Source: Okeania sp. SIO2B3 (lineage in GTDB: Bacteria > Cyanobacteriota > Cyanobacteriia > Cyanobacteriales > Microcoleaceae). From it: a stretch of 64,000 nt of DNA. The notes beneath the pieces are model-generated. The model did no database searches. It was not told the DNA's origin and saw nothing but the letters and a program-made list of their open reading frames with translations. The stretch covers positions 562,754-626,753 of the forward strand of contig NZ_JAAHGH010000002.1 in assembly GCF_010672525.1 (NCBI RefSeq), given 5' to 3'. Positions 28,224 to 37,016 of the stretch are shown piece by piece. The position numbers and the translations under genes are program-made. How positions within the stretch are numbered: position 1 is the stretch's first letter; each line of letters starts with the position of its first letter.

Positions 28224-28923
28224 TCATTTGCTGATTTTTATCTAGTCTTTTGCCCAAAAAAAGTAAAAATCCATAGGCAATTAAATTTTCACCAATTAGT
28301 TCAAAAAATTCTTCAAAAGCAATGCGAATTTTTTCAATAAAACTCATTAAAAAATCTTGTGTAAATAATAAACTAAGCAAAGGTTGAGCAATATCTTTAA
28401 AAATTTCAGCTCCAAATCCTCCAATGGCAAAAATCAGCATTCCTAGTAATGCTAAAAAAGTTTCTCGACGATAGGAACGCCACAAGAATTGTAAGTCTGA
28501 GTAAAAGAGAATCAAAGGCATAATAAAAAGAACTATATATATTTGCAGCCAACCACGTTCGCCTAACCAAGGAATCCAGTTTTTTAGTTGTAGATGAATT
28601 TTAAATACTTCATCAATAGCGCCGTAAATTAAGAGCATAGCAAAGGTTAATTTAAACCAATTAGAAGGGGAAATTTGAGAATGCCATTCTTTGAAAAGTA
28701 ATATCAAAGGTATCAATCCAATTATCAATAAATGTAATGCTTGTAAGAGAGAAGAAATAGTCATTTGACCGTTCATATCAAATAGGGGATAGGATTTACC
28801 CCTAATCAAGATACTGCCAAGATAAATTAGAACTAATAAAAGTTCAAAAATAATGAAGCCAACTAGCAGGAAATTTAGAGTTTTTTCGTATGGCGATTTC
28901 TGAAAGTTGTTAAGGTCGAACAT
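28192..28923 (-). CDS. Polytopic membrane protein of unknown function
   Basis: A 243-residue protein with about six to seven hydrophobic helices (for example LLVGFIIFELLLVLIYLGSI, LLIIGLIPLILLF, IYIVLFIMPLILFY, FLALLGMLIFAIGGFG, LIAYGFLLFLG). Conserved-looking charged residues lie in or next to helices: YGAIDEVFKIH and FEEFFELIGENL. That pattern recalls membrane enzymes of ceramidase or similar type, but I cannot name a family. The 3' end overlaps the convergent CoA-binding gene by 32 bases, which is unusual for this sparse genome. Confidence 0.7.
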   Translation of the reverse strand: MFDLNNFQKSPYEKTLNFLLVGFIIFELLLVLIYLGSILIRGKSYPLFDMNGQMTISSLLQALHLLIIGLIPLILLFKEWHSQISPSNWFKLTFAMLLIYGAIDEVFKIHLQLKNWIPWLGERGWLQIYIVLFIMPLILFYSDLQFLWRSYRRETFLALLGMLIFAIGGFGAEIFKDIAQPLLSLLFTQDFLMSFIEKIRIAFEEFFELIGENLIAYGFLLFLGKRLDKNQQMISQEVANTQP

Positions 28924-29657
28924 TATGATTAAACTCTTGAATATTTAAACTCTTTATAACAAAAAAATTACGACAGATTCTGTGGTATATAAGGTACAAA
29001 TATTAATGATAAAGTGTGGGTATCTTGCCCACCACAGATGTACCTCACTGATGATCGGATTTTTTATATCAAGTAACATTAATAACTGCAATGTAGGTAG
29101 GTTGCATACAACCTCCCTACGAGGTTGGGTAAAGATTGTTTATTACAGTTATTTAATGAGACATGATATTAATCCTATGTAACTCATCTATCACATGGAT
29201 TTTACTAGCAGCAGCAATAATAATGGACTTGTAAAAGTTGATAGGAGTCCCGATGATGGCGATTTTGTGTATTGATATAAAATGCTTATCAAAAAAGCAT
29301 CATAGTCTAAATTTAGCTCATTAAAGTTGTGTAAGTCCCACTACTAAATTCAATAGCTCTACACTTCTGTATATCTACTTAAAGCTGACAAACATGAAAT
29401 CCTTAATTACGGATAAATACTTATAAAAAAGTTATTTTGTCAGTGATCTAAATCATGACTTATCCGTTATTTTATCAGTATGTAGGTTGATACAAAGCTT
29501 ATACTGTAAATGTGGCACATCAGTAATAATACTGTTGAGAGAAGAAGTTCTTATAAGTTGATCCAGAAGGATTTGTGAGTTAATAATTCACAAAAGTTTA
29601 ATTAGAACAGGTCTCTATGCTGAAAAATATTCATTAAGTATTGTGGAATATACTGAG
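28924..29657. other. Intergenic, repeat hairpin only
   Basis: No convincing gene. GTGGGTATCTTGCCCAC at 29016-29032 is a copy of the GGGCATCTTGCCC palindrome. The rest is AT-rich and presumably includes the promoter of the next gene. Confidence 0.5.
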
Positions 29658-30092
29658 ATGAGAAACCCTTTTATAAAAATAACCTCTATAACTATTAGCA
29701 CTATTCTTAGCTGTAGCACGATTAATATAAATTCAGCACAGGCAGCTAATAATGCCTCAGAATTTTTTTTAACCGCTCAGGCAACTCAAACAGACATTAA
29801 AATAGAACCTACAACTGTAATTGATGATGTTATTAACTCAAAAGCTAATAAAGCTAATAATGAGGCAATAGCAGTTACAAAACTTATAATTTTACTGTTA
29901 CAAAAAAGTAATTTAAAATTAAAGTTTATTTACACTTACAGTCAAACAGACTTGATGATGGCAAAGGTAGGAAATTTGAAATATAGTCTTAATCCTGATC
30001 AAGAAACTTCTCAACCACTAATAGATCCAGGTACATTATTGGGAATAGGATTGATTAGTCTCAGCTATTTACTTGCAAAAAAAAGACCCTGA
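29658..30092 (+). CDS. Small exported protein with variant PEP-CTERM-like anchor
   Basis: A 144-residue protein from ATG 29658 (a GTG five codons earlier is possible). A signal peptide is evident (residues 1-29, ending NSAQA). The body is Asn/Lys/Thr-rich without a known domain. The end, LIDPGTLLGIGLISLSYLLA then KKRP, has the architecture of PEP-CTERM (motif, membrane helix, basic tail) but with IDPGT where VPEPGT is expected. It may be recognised by the same sorting system or be decaying. No clear ribosome-binding site. Confidence 0.65.
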   Translation: MRNPFIKITSITISTILSCSTININSAQAANNASEFFLTAQATQTDIKIEPTTVIDDVINSKANKANNEAIAVTKLIILLLQKSNLKLKFIYTYSQTDLMMAKVGNLKYSLNPDQETSQPLIDPGTLLGIGLISLSYLLAKKRP

Positions 30093-30166
30093 TAAATTAT
30101 CAGAGTTCAATATCAATATATTAAAAAAATCTTTGAAGTCAAAAATTGTTTAATATTTGAATTTAA

Positions 30167-30526
30167 GTGACATACTCCCACACTAACCTGACGGTATAGT
30201 GTGGGCTTCTCGTTTCACAGTCCCGGTATCCCGTCGGACTCCACGAGCTTTAAGAACGAGATGCCCCACCGCTCTTTTTGCACATAAAAAACTGCTCACC
30301 TAGTTCCGCAATAAGATTTTACGTTTTCCCACAGTTGACTAGGAATTCGGGACAACAACCCCATATACTATTAAATTTTTATGGTTCATTACTGGCGGCG
30401 ATGAGCTGCAGACCAGCATAGTTCGATGATAACATAAAAATTTGTAAATTAATGGGACATCGAGTCCCATTAATTTACCGCCGATTCATCTCACGCTATA
30501 ATCTGTGATTTGGCGTGAGGCTTCTC
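30167..30526 (-). mobile_element. Short IS200/IS605-family element A (both ends, no transposase)
   Basis: On the minus strand it runs from GAGAAGCCTCACGCC through a perfect hairpin AATGGGACTCGATGTCCCATT to a right end with AAAGCTCGTGGAGTCCGACG, the CCCACACTA/TAGTGTGGG hairpin and GGGAGTATGTCAC. The right end is the same as the tnpB 3' region at 31457-31600 and as element C at 56804-57161. Between the ends is a ~130-base structured segment (GGTGAGCAG etc.) shared with C. No ORF. It lies 10 bases after the stop of the TPR gene. Confidence 0.8.
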
Positions 30527-30536
30527 AGTGATTTAG

Positions 30537-31427
30537 CTAATTATTTTCTGACTCTTCTACCTGAGTTTCAGTAGAATTTGATTCTGGAGATCCTTGTGCT
30601 TCAGAATCAGAATTAGCTGAAACTTCCTGCTTAATTTGATCTTTAAATCCCGCAGGAGCTAGCTCTATTGCCAGATTAAAAAGCTCTTGAGCAGCTTCAT
30701 TATTACCTTGCTCCCTGAGCATAATTGCCTTAGCTAAAACAGGCCGAAAATCTTCAGCATTGCCCTTCATTGCTTCATCATAAACCGCGATCGCCTCATC
30801 GTAGCGTTTCTGCTCTGCATAAACCTGCCCCAAAATCAACTGCACTGAAACCACATCAATACTGCCAACTTCCACTTGATTTGCTTGAGGAGCAGCTTTT
30901 AGTGTATCCTGCAATAAACCAATAGCAGCTTCTGGGCGCTCCTGTTGTAACAACAAATTAACCAAACCCTGCAAAGCTTTTAAATTTCCAGGTTTAGCTG
31001 TCAGAAGGGAACGATAGATTTGAGCAGCACCTTCACGATCGCCCGTATATGTCTTAGCTTGAGCCAGCAGTACATTATAATCTGTATTACCAGGATTTAG
31101 CTCAGACAATTTTTCTAATGGAGGTATAACCTCCTCAATATTACCCTTGCCTGATTGAATTAACTCCAACTTAACTTGTAAAAGTCCTTGTAGTGCAGTT
31201 TGATTATCTGGTTCCCTTTGTAAAACTAACTCATAACCCCGTGCTTGTGCCAGCAGATCTGCTTCTCGATCTGCTACAGGAGTCTGAGTTGAAGATGGAG
31301 TGGATTGACCATTATTTTGATTGGCCTCTAATAGTCCCCCTAATAAAGGAGATAGAGAAAATCCTAAAAAAGCAATTATTACCAACACCACCACTGCCAT
31401 CAAAAAACCACGACGTTTATCTACCAT
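30537..31427 (-). CDS. TPR protein with N-terminal membrane anchor
   Basis: Start set at 31427 (MVDKRRGF); a longer frame runs back toward the IS605 remnant. The 296-residue protein has one membrane helix (LMAVVVLVIIAFLGFSLSPLL), a Gln/Ser/Thr linker, then tetratricopeptide repeats (YELVLQREPDNQTALQGLLQVKLEL; PPLEKLSELNPGNTDYNVLLAQAKTYTGDREGAAQIY; RYDEAIAVYDEAMKGNAEDF) and an acidic Ser/Glu tail. It is typical of cyanobacterial TPR scaffolds attached to a membrane. A shorter paralogue is at 56165-56572 and a fragment at 55466-55525. It is bracketed by same-orientation IS605-type remnants A and B. Confidence 0.88.
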   Translation of the reverse strand: MVDKRRGFLMAVVVLVIIAFLGFSLSPLLGGLLEANQNNGQSTPSSTQTPVADREADLLAQARGYELVLQREPDNQTALQGLLQVKLELIQSGKGNIEEVIPPLEKLSELNPGNTDYNVLLAQAKTYTGDREGAAQIYRSLLTAKPGNLKALQGLVNLLLQQERPEAAIGLLQDTLKAAPQANQVEVGSIDVVSVQLILGQVYAEQKRYDEAIAVYDEAMKGNAEDFRPVLAKAIMLREQGNNEAAQELFNLAIELAPAGFKDQIKQEVSANSDSEAQGSPESNSTETQVEESENN

Positions 31428-31456
31428 GAGATTAAATTCGGTTCTACTGAACTTAT

Positions 31457-31860
31457 TCACCTTGTGACATACTCCCACACTAAGCTGACGCGCATTGTGT
31501 GGGCTTCTCGTTTCTCAGTCCCGGTATCCCGTCGGACTCCACGAGCTTTAAGGACGGAATGCCCTACCGCCCTGTGTTTTACATTTCCGGCAGCATTTTG
31601 ATCACGACACATCACAATGCCACAATGCAGACAGGAATGAACTCTATCTGATAATTTTTTTGAAAGCTTTTCACCACAATTTGAGCAATCTTGGCTTGTA
31701 CAATTGGGATTTGCAGCTATTGTTTTCTGCCCAGCTTTCTCAGCTTTGATAGCAAGAATAGTTAGGAATTGTCCCCCAAATCGCATCATTGATTGATTTA
31801 CTCAAATGAGTTTTAGCTAGTCCTTTAATATTTAAGTTTTCATAAGCAATCACTTCATTT
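31457..31860 (-). pseudogene. tnpB: tnpB (IS605 family) 3' remnant, frameshifted (element B)
   Basis: The C-terminal half of a TnpB RNA-guided nuclease. Reading on the minus strand, [20 protein letters not shown] (RuvC-II region) is followed by a frame change in a run of five Cs (31771-31777), after which [13 protein letters not shown], the zinc ribbon CSNCGEKL...CLHCG and MCRDQNAAGNV (RuvC-III) follow in another frame. The end merges with the right-end/omega-RNA sequence, as usual for TnpB, ending GGGAGTATGTCAC at about 31463. The N-terminal half is missing or decayed. It cannot make active TnpB, though the RNA scaffold could still be transcribed. Confidence 0.85.
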
Positions 31861-32625
31861 TTTGATAAAAGTTCGTTGATTTAGCTAAATTTTCTCCACT
31901 GGCTGAAAATCTGTGGTAATTCCACCTAATAAAAGCTTTTGATTAATTTTCAAACTTTGCTACTCTATTCAATTATTTTCGGTATATTTTCAGGTTAATG
32001 GATTTCTGAACTACTTTTCTAGTCAACCTACTCTTAAAAGTTTTTTACAGGATTTCAAGACGGAGAATTAATGATAATTCAATTAAATTAGCTTAGTTAT
32101 TGCTTTTGTTATTGTAGCAAGCTATCAAATATTTCCACAATTTATTTATTATGGATATGTCCAATTTTTTTCATTTCCTACGATATACTAAACGAACAAG
32201 CTAAGTTAATTAAAGAATTATTGAAAATTTACGGATTAATCAACAATATCATTGGATTAATAACAATAGTAAGGTTAATCATCCTACCTGATACTAAATT
32301 TTTTCAAGTAGGCTGAAATAAAAGTTGCTCGGACTACCCGATAAAAATCAAAAATTATGGCTTTAGGTCTTGCTTGAGCAGTTGCTCAAAGAAACCTAAA
32401 ATTTTCATAATATATATTAGAGTTCCAACCTAGGTTAATTAAGTCCGATTTTAGTCTAAATCTTGAGCGATATCAACAACTCAGGCAAAAATAACTGTGT
32501 TATCGTTGGATATCTGGGCATTTAAACTAATTATTGACTGACCTAAGACTGAGACTTCTAATATAGTATTTTTCTATAATTCCCATTATATATAAGGGAT
32601 GTATCTGTGCCCCTAGGAATTTTTT
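31861..32625. other. Intergenic, AT-rich, no gene seen
   Basis: About 760 bases between the tnpB relic and the next gene. Short traces of further decayed tnpB may extend to about 31950. A palindromic GCTTGAGCAGTTGCTCAAG lies near 32373-32391. Promoter boxes of the next gene could not be placed. Confidence 0.4.
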
Positions 32626-33813
32626 ATGAATTCTTCTATTAATCACTCCTACAACACAAATAATTCTACAACACCGAACCAGGCCCACCTTAGTGAGCTA
32701 GCTATTCATGAAGTAGAAGGTAAGGAAAGCCTCTCTATACCAATTCATGGTCAAGTTGATGAGGGCTTTGTAAAATCAACTAATAAATCTTCAGGTAAAG
32801 AGATGGCCAAAGAAAATGATAGAAATATTGATACTTTAACTGTGACAGATAATCAGCCGTTAAATTCTTCAGAATCTAAAGATTTAGATCGAAATGAAAT
32901 TGATACTCCTAATCAAGATAATACCATTGTGCGACAACATCCAATTGCTCCCCCAAGCGAACCAAAACAGTATCGAGCTATAGGTTTAGTTCGAGGTCGT
33001 TATCAACCTTCTACAGAACAATTTACACGGGGCAATTTACAAACTCCAGATGGTTCAGAAATAGATGCTGTATTGTTAGGTCGGGTAATGAGTCTATTAA
33101 AAAATCATCTAGACCTAGAGGAAGAACATCTGTGGGTTGTTTATCCTCGTACTAGACAAGAAAATGATGACCTACATATTCAAATTATGGGGGTATGGGA
33201 ACCAGAAACCCTCAGAAAAATCAAAAATACTGAATCAAAAGATGAAAAACAAGATAATGTTATTTCTTCTTTGACTATTTCTCCCACTGCTGAAGATAAT
33301 CAAAGTGAAGAAATACCACAAACATCAGAAGATATAGATAATTATCAACAAACTACTATTGTTACTGATGATGGAACTCAAACAGATAGTTTATTAAGCT
33401 TAAATGATGGTTATTTTTCCATACGAGGAGAAGTAATTTATCAATCTCAAGAAGAAGAATATATAATAGTTAGAGTTAAACAATCTCCTCGCAAAGATGA
33501 AGATACTCCCAGATTTTTCAAACTGAAACTAAAGGGGAATTTAGGCGATCGCCCATTGAATCGTTTCTGGGATTTACATATTAAAAGGCAGGATACATTT
33601 CTTGTCATTCAATATGCTAATGATATAGGTAGTCTATTTGTTAATAATCGTCGTAAGCCTCCATTTAAAGGTCGTAAAACATTTAATGATAATAGAAGAA
33701 GTAATTATTCTCGCAGACCTACTTCCCAGAGTTATAATTCGGCAAATTCAGCTCCAACTAGAAAAGAACCTATTCCTAAACCTACTAAAAAAAATAAAAA
33801 TGCAGATGAGTAG
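32626..33813 (+). CDS. Conserved cyanobacterial protein of unknown function
   Basis: A 395-residue soluble protein with low-complexity Asn/Ser/Thr N-terminus (1-105) and a basic Arg/Ser/Asn tail (345-395). Two conserved segments stand out: 110-200 (QYRAIGLVRGRYQPSTEQFT; AVLLGRVMSLLKNHLDLEEEHLWVVYPRT; IQIMGVWEP) and 258-345 (YFSIRGEVIYQSQEEEYIIVRVKQSPR; FFKLKLKGNLGDRPLNRFWD; FLVIQYANDIGSLF). I recognise the pattern from other cyanobacteria but no function. The paired beta-rich segments and basic tail would suit nucleic-acid binding; this is inference only. Confidence 0.72.
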   Translation: MNSSINHSYNTNNSTTPNQAHLSELAIHEVEGKESLSIPIHGQVDEGFVKSTNKSSGKEMAKENDRNIDTLTVTDNQPLNSSESKDLDRNEIDTPNQDNTIVRQHPIAPPSEPKQYRAIGLVRGRYQPSTEQFTRGNLQTPDGSEIDAVLLGRVMSLLKNHLDLEEEHLWVVYPRTRQENDDLHIQIMGVWEPETLRKIKNTESKDEKQDNVISSLTISPTAEDNQSEEIPQTSEDIDNYQQTTIVTDDGTQTDSLLSLNDGYFSIRGEVIYQSQEEEYIIVRVKQSPRKDEDTPRFFKLKLKGNLGDRPLNRFWDLHIKRQDTFLVIQYANDIGSLFVNNRRKPPFKGRKTFNDNRRSNYSRRPTSQSYNSANSAPTRKEPIPKPTKKNKNADE

Positions 33814-33941
33814 GATAATTTATTTTTGTTTTGTTTAGAGTTTTGAACGACAAAGTTGTGAGATTTTTATCATCATTAGCATACTTGAAAAACAAGAAAG
33901 AAAGGAGCATCTAATAAATTATCAATATCTTTAATATTAAG

Positions 33942-34056
33942 TATAGCGCTGTGGGCAGGCAACAGGCAAAAGAGGGAATAAAAAACCGATAATATAAGAC
34001 TTTTAGCTATTGGACAGTTCCTGTGATTTGTAAATATGCCAGCGCACATTGCTATA
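33942..34056. mobile_element. MITE-like element, TIR TATAGCGCTG, copy 2
   Basis: Begins TATAGCGCTGTGGGCAGG and ends CAGCGCACATTGCTATA. Interior shares CCGATAATATAAGACTTTTA with 17859-17990. Confidence 0.75.
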
Positions 34057-34127
34057 CCTATGCCAAATTAATTTAATATTTGTAATTAATTTAATATTTG
34101 TAATTAGGGGGTAGGGAGTAGGGAGTA

Positions 34128-34267
34128 ATATCATGTCCGGATAATTAGTGATGAAAAAACTTTCTCCTTTTTTTCCTTCTTCTTCCCTATTTTTTTCTCC
34201 TGAGTCCTGAGTCCTGAGTCCTGAGTTCTCCGTAGTTTATTTATAACTGTTCAACCAGACATGATAT
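34128..34267. mobile_element. MITE-like element, TIR ATATCATGTCCGG, copy 3
   Basis: Left ATATCATGTCCGG, right CCAGACATGATAT, flanked by TA on both sides. The interior holds CTGAGTC heptamers. Its left interior equals that of 5962-6110. Confidence 0.75.
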
Positions 34268-34597
34268 AAGTAGTAGGGAGTAGGGCACAAAAAATATACC
34301 TCAGTCATAAGAAGTATAAAATTAATGTGGCTTCACTACTTATTGCCTATAGCAAACCTATGACAAATTAATTTAATATTTGTAAGTACAGAGTAGGGAA
34401 AACAAAATATACCTTAGTAATCAGAAGTATAAAATTAATGTTGGTTGAGTGCTTATAGCCTATAGCAAACTTAATCAATAAGTAGACAAAATTCAACACG
34501 AAATAACAGTAGTAAGTAAATTTCTCCAAACTATTCTGACTCGTACCATTCTGACTCCTAACTTCTGTACTACACTAATCAAAAAACTCTCTTAACT

Positions 34598-34771
34598 CTA
34601 TATCCTTACACATAAAGGGTCTAATAACTCACCTTCTACAAGGTGTTGACAATTGATTGGGTTGATAAGACACAAAATTGCAGGTCGTTGACTATCCCCA
34701 TCCAATTTTTCCAACAAACTCAGTCCTAAATCGCTTTTTCCTTCTTCCTTCTTTCCTTCTCTCCTAGATAA
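34598..34771 (-). pseudogene. Possible coding remnant, unidentified
   Basis: An open minus-strand stretch of about 55 codons reads SDLGLSLLEKLDGDSQRPAI then LCLINPINCQHLVEGELL and ends TAG at 34598. It looks protein-like but has no start codon and begins in a heptamer tract (CTTCTTC type). I cannot name the family. It lies 37 bases downstream of the homocysteine-type gene. Confidence 0.25.
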
Positions 34772-34807
34772 CTAAAGTCTTCTTCCTTCTTCCTTCTTGA
34801 ATCAAAA

Positions 34808-35962
34808 TTAACTTTCTAGAAATGGTAAAAAAGTTCTATTCATAGGAATTGGAGCAACTGATTCAGTTAGAGTAAATTCTCCCGCTTTAATCCATTGTTT
34901 TAACTCTAAAGCAATTTGATGAGAAAGAAAAAAACTAGCAAGAGGAGCACATCTAACAAATTTGCCCTCTATTTTTATACGACCAGACTTGAGTTGAGCA
35001 TAACTAACTAAACCAAAAGTTGGACGCACCCGTCGGGGAATAGAAAAATCTACTACTGGTGCAACAATATCTTGGTCCTGAATAGTGCAGTTCGCCACTA
35101 CTTTCTCATTCAAAACAGGTAAAGGAATGCCCACACCCAACATAATTGAGGGACCATGATTTTTGAAATAGCAGCCACGCACCCATTTAGATTGCATTTG
35201 TTTAGCGTCTCCAATTAAGGCCAAAGTAGCAGCAGGTCCAATGGGAGTACGATTAGGTAAACGTTTTTGCAAAGGAAAGTGTTGAGTACCTTCCCAAGTT
35301 ATATATCCAATACCGCCGCCCAAAAATATGCGGGTACCAAGACCAATTACTTGTAAGTCTGGGTCATTGAATAGCGGAGAGATAGCACCAGTATTAGAAT
35401 AAACTGCATTGCCTAAATTTGGCATTAGAGGGCCAAGATAGGTGAATAGAGGGCGATCGCCACCGTTCACACCAACTATAAAATTTTGATATAGATTTCG
35501 TGGATTGAATAAATAAAACTGGTTAATTGTTTCACGGGTAATTGTAGTTTCAAAGGTAGCTCTAGGATAACAATCTGTTACTTGACCAATTGCTCTAAGA
35601 TGGACAGGTTTACCTGCAATTAGGTCTTCAATTACATGACCACCACCTCTTTCTTTAGATTCTTCATTATCTTCAGGTATTTGAGTAGCGCCAATATATA
35701 AATCTACAGCCCCAAAGCCCGAATAAGCAGAAATACCATCTAGCCAGCAGGAGCGAATTTTAATTGGTGGGTCGGTATGTCCTAGATTAATGATGGCTCC
35801 AGAGGACTCCATTTGCTCAAAAGTCCCGGTGGTAATTACATCAACTTCTTTTGCTACTTGGGTAATACTGGTTTGAGCAACTCTAGTTTTTATTTCTGTT
35901 ATTGTGGATACAACGGCTTTTTTGTTGATAATTTTGTCGTTAATTTCAGCAATTGTTCTCAT
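34808..35962 (-). CDS. Homocysteine biosynthesis-type protein (DUF39/HcyBio family)
   Basis: A 384-residue protein with the signature regions of the HcyBio family: EVDVITTGTFEQMESSGAII, CWLDGISAYSGFGAVDLYIG, GGGHVIEDLIAGKPVHLRA, FNPRNLYQNF, GLGTRIFLGGGIGYITWEGTQHF, KWVRGCYFKNHGPSIMLGVG. In methanogens members are needed to make homocysteine from aspartate semialdehyde and sulfide, together with a ferredoxin-like partner. No partner is adjacent here. Cys residues at CWLDG and RGCYF could be functional. The role in sulfur assimilation of this organism is inferred from the family. ATG at 35962; no clear ribosome-binding site. Confidence 0.85.
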   Translation of the reverse strand: MRTIAEINDKIINKKAVVSTITEIKTRVAQTSITQVAKEVDVITTGTFEQMESSGAIINLGHTDPPIKIRSCWLDGISAYSGFGAVDLYIGATQIPEDNEESKERGGGHVIEDLIAGKPVHLRAIGQVTDCYPRATFETTITRETINQFYLFNPRNLYQNFIVGVNGGDRPLFTYLGPLMPNLGNAVYSNTGAISPLFNDPDLQVIGLGTRIFLGGGIGYITWEGTQHFPLQKRLPNRTPIGPAATLALIGDAKQMQSKWVRGCYFKNHGPSIMLGVGIPLPVLNEKVVANCTIQDQDIVAPVVDFSIPRRVRPTFGLVSYAQLKSGRIKIEGKFVRCAPLASFFLSHQIALELKQWIKAGEFTLTESVAPIPMNRTFLPFLES

Positions 35963-36117
35963 CAGGAAATAATATTTTTTGTGACAGTTAATATTGTGAC
36001 AGTTAATGTGGTTTCAAAATTAACTTTCTTTGTTCAAGGGAAGAAGGAAAAATCTAATTCAATAAAGTTTAGTTTTATCTAAATACGACTATTATTGCGC
36101 TTCGCCTCTCTTTGAAA

Positions 36118-36656
36118 TTATCCCCTCACTTCTAGTAATTTCAGCATAAAACTACAAATTTAATCAGGGGTTACAGTATTTCGGTAAGGTTCAAATAAAG
36201 CAGTTGTTGTGGCGAAACGACATAATAATTCTAATGCTTCTGGGTTTCCTTGAAGTTCTGGTTGGTAAGCATTCAGCCGTCAGCCAGCCTCCTATCGGAG
36301 GAACTGCGTTATCAGCTATCAGCTATTGCCTTTAGTTTACGATCAAAGCTTTATTAATTGTCTTACTACAAAAATTGGTTCCCTTGAGCTTAAAGTCAGT
36401 TGTTAATTTAAACACTGTTCTTAAAGAGAAAGTCTTTTTGCTGTTAACGCAGTTCCTCCGCAGGAGGCTAGCTGACAGCTAATAGCTGTTTGCGCAGCAT
36501 TCCGTAGGAAATGCTTACTCTGGTTGTGGTGAAAAAAACATCTATTTGCCTAGCTTCTCCCCGCACTTCACGGAGTGCTTTTACTTCACCAATAGTTGAT
36601 AGTAATTCTTCTAAATATTGTTTAGCAAATTGGTCATAAGGGAATCTGGTCATCAA
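36118..36656 (-). pseudogene. Cyanobacterial conserved gene disrupted by a MITE and a nonsense codon
   Basis: The 5' part (36656 to about 36505) reads TRFPYDQFAKQYLEELLSTI, GEVKALREVRGEARQIDVFF, the start of a common cyanobacterial protein family of unknown function. The continuation appears at 36270-36118 as AYQPELQGNPEALELLCRFA, TTTALFEPYRNTVTPD, then TAA, then ICSFMLKLLEVRG. The two parts are separated by an inserted inverted-repeat element (36274-36490), and the TAA replaces a codon where relatives carry Glu. The distal part of the gene is absent. Confidence 0.75.
36274..36490. mobile_element. MITE-like element with CAGCCTCC...GGAGGCTAG ends
   Basis: Left CAGCCAGCCTCCTATCGGAG and GAACTGCGTTA are mirrored by TAACGCAGTTCC and GCAGGAGGCTAGCTGAC on the right. 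It separates the two halves of the pseudogene above. No ORF. Confidence 0.7.
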
Positions 36657-36715
36657 ATTTTCTTGCTTTTCTAAAATTTCTCTGAAATTGCCTAAAAACT
36701 AGCTTTCTGTCCCCT

Positions 36716-36913
36716 CTATTCCACATTCTGAATTTGTCCCCAAAGTCGCCACCCCAATAATATCCCTACAACTATTGGAGGTGTGAGTACAGCAATAATG
36801 GCGTTGGTTGCTGTGGAGGGAATGGAAAGATAGGGGCCAGCATATTTGATCGAGAGGGAAAGTCCAGCAGAGAGAATTAGAACTTTGAGAATGAAAGTTA
36901 TTTGATTATTCAT
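36716..36913 (-). CDS. Small two-helix membrane protein
   Basis: Sixty-five residues with two hydrophobic helices (FILKVLILSAGLSLSIKYAG and NAIIAVLTPPIVVGILLGWR). Similar short membrane proteins occur in other cyanobacteria without known function. It is upstream-adjacent to the methyltransferase gene but on the opposite strand, 103 bases apart, so the two may share a divergent promoter region. Confidence 0.6.
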   Translation of the reverse strand: MNNQITFILKVLILSAGLSLSIKYAGPYLSIPSTATNAIIAVLTPPIVVGILLGWRLWGQIQNVE

Positions 36914-37016
36914 ATTACGATGTTACGATCAATTCTTATATCAATCAAAATTTAATCTATTCATAAATTATACAGAATAAGTATATTTATAAATCAGCAT
37001 TACCAATCAAAAAATT

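Larger units (their letters stand above)
33814..34597. other. Intergenic: two MITE-like elements and a local duplication
   Basis: No gene is seen. 33942-34056 and 34128-34267 are MITE-like elements. AAATTAATTTAATATTTGTA followed by ...ATACCTCAGTCATAAGAAGTATAAAATTAATG... is duplicated (about 34066-34330 and 34367-34445). Confidence 0.6.

Noticed and set aside
28982-29182. 66-residue + strand ORF
   Set aside because: It reads through the GTGGGTATCTTGCCCAC palindrome and repeat sequence and has no ribosome-binding site.
31193-31429. 78-residue + strand ORF opposite the TPR gene
   Set aside because: It is antisense to clear TPR and membrane-anchor coding sequence.
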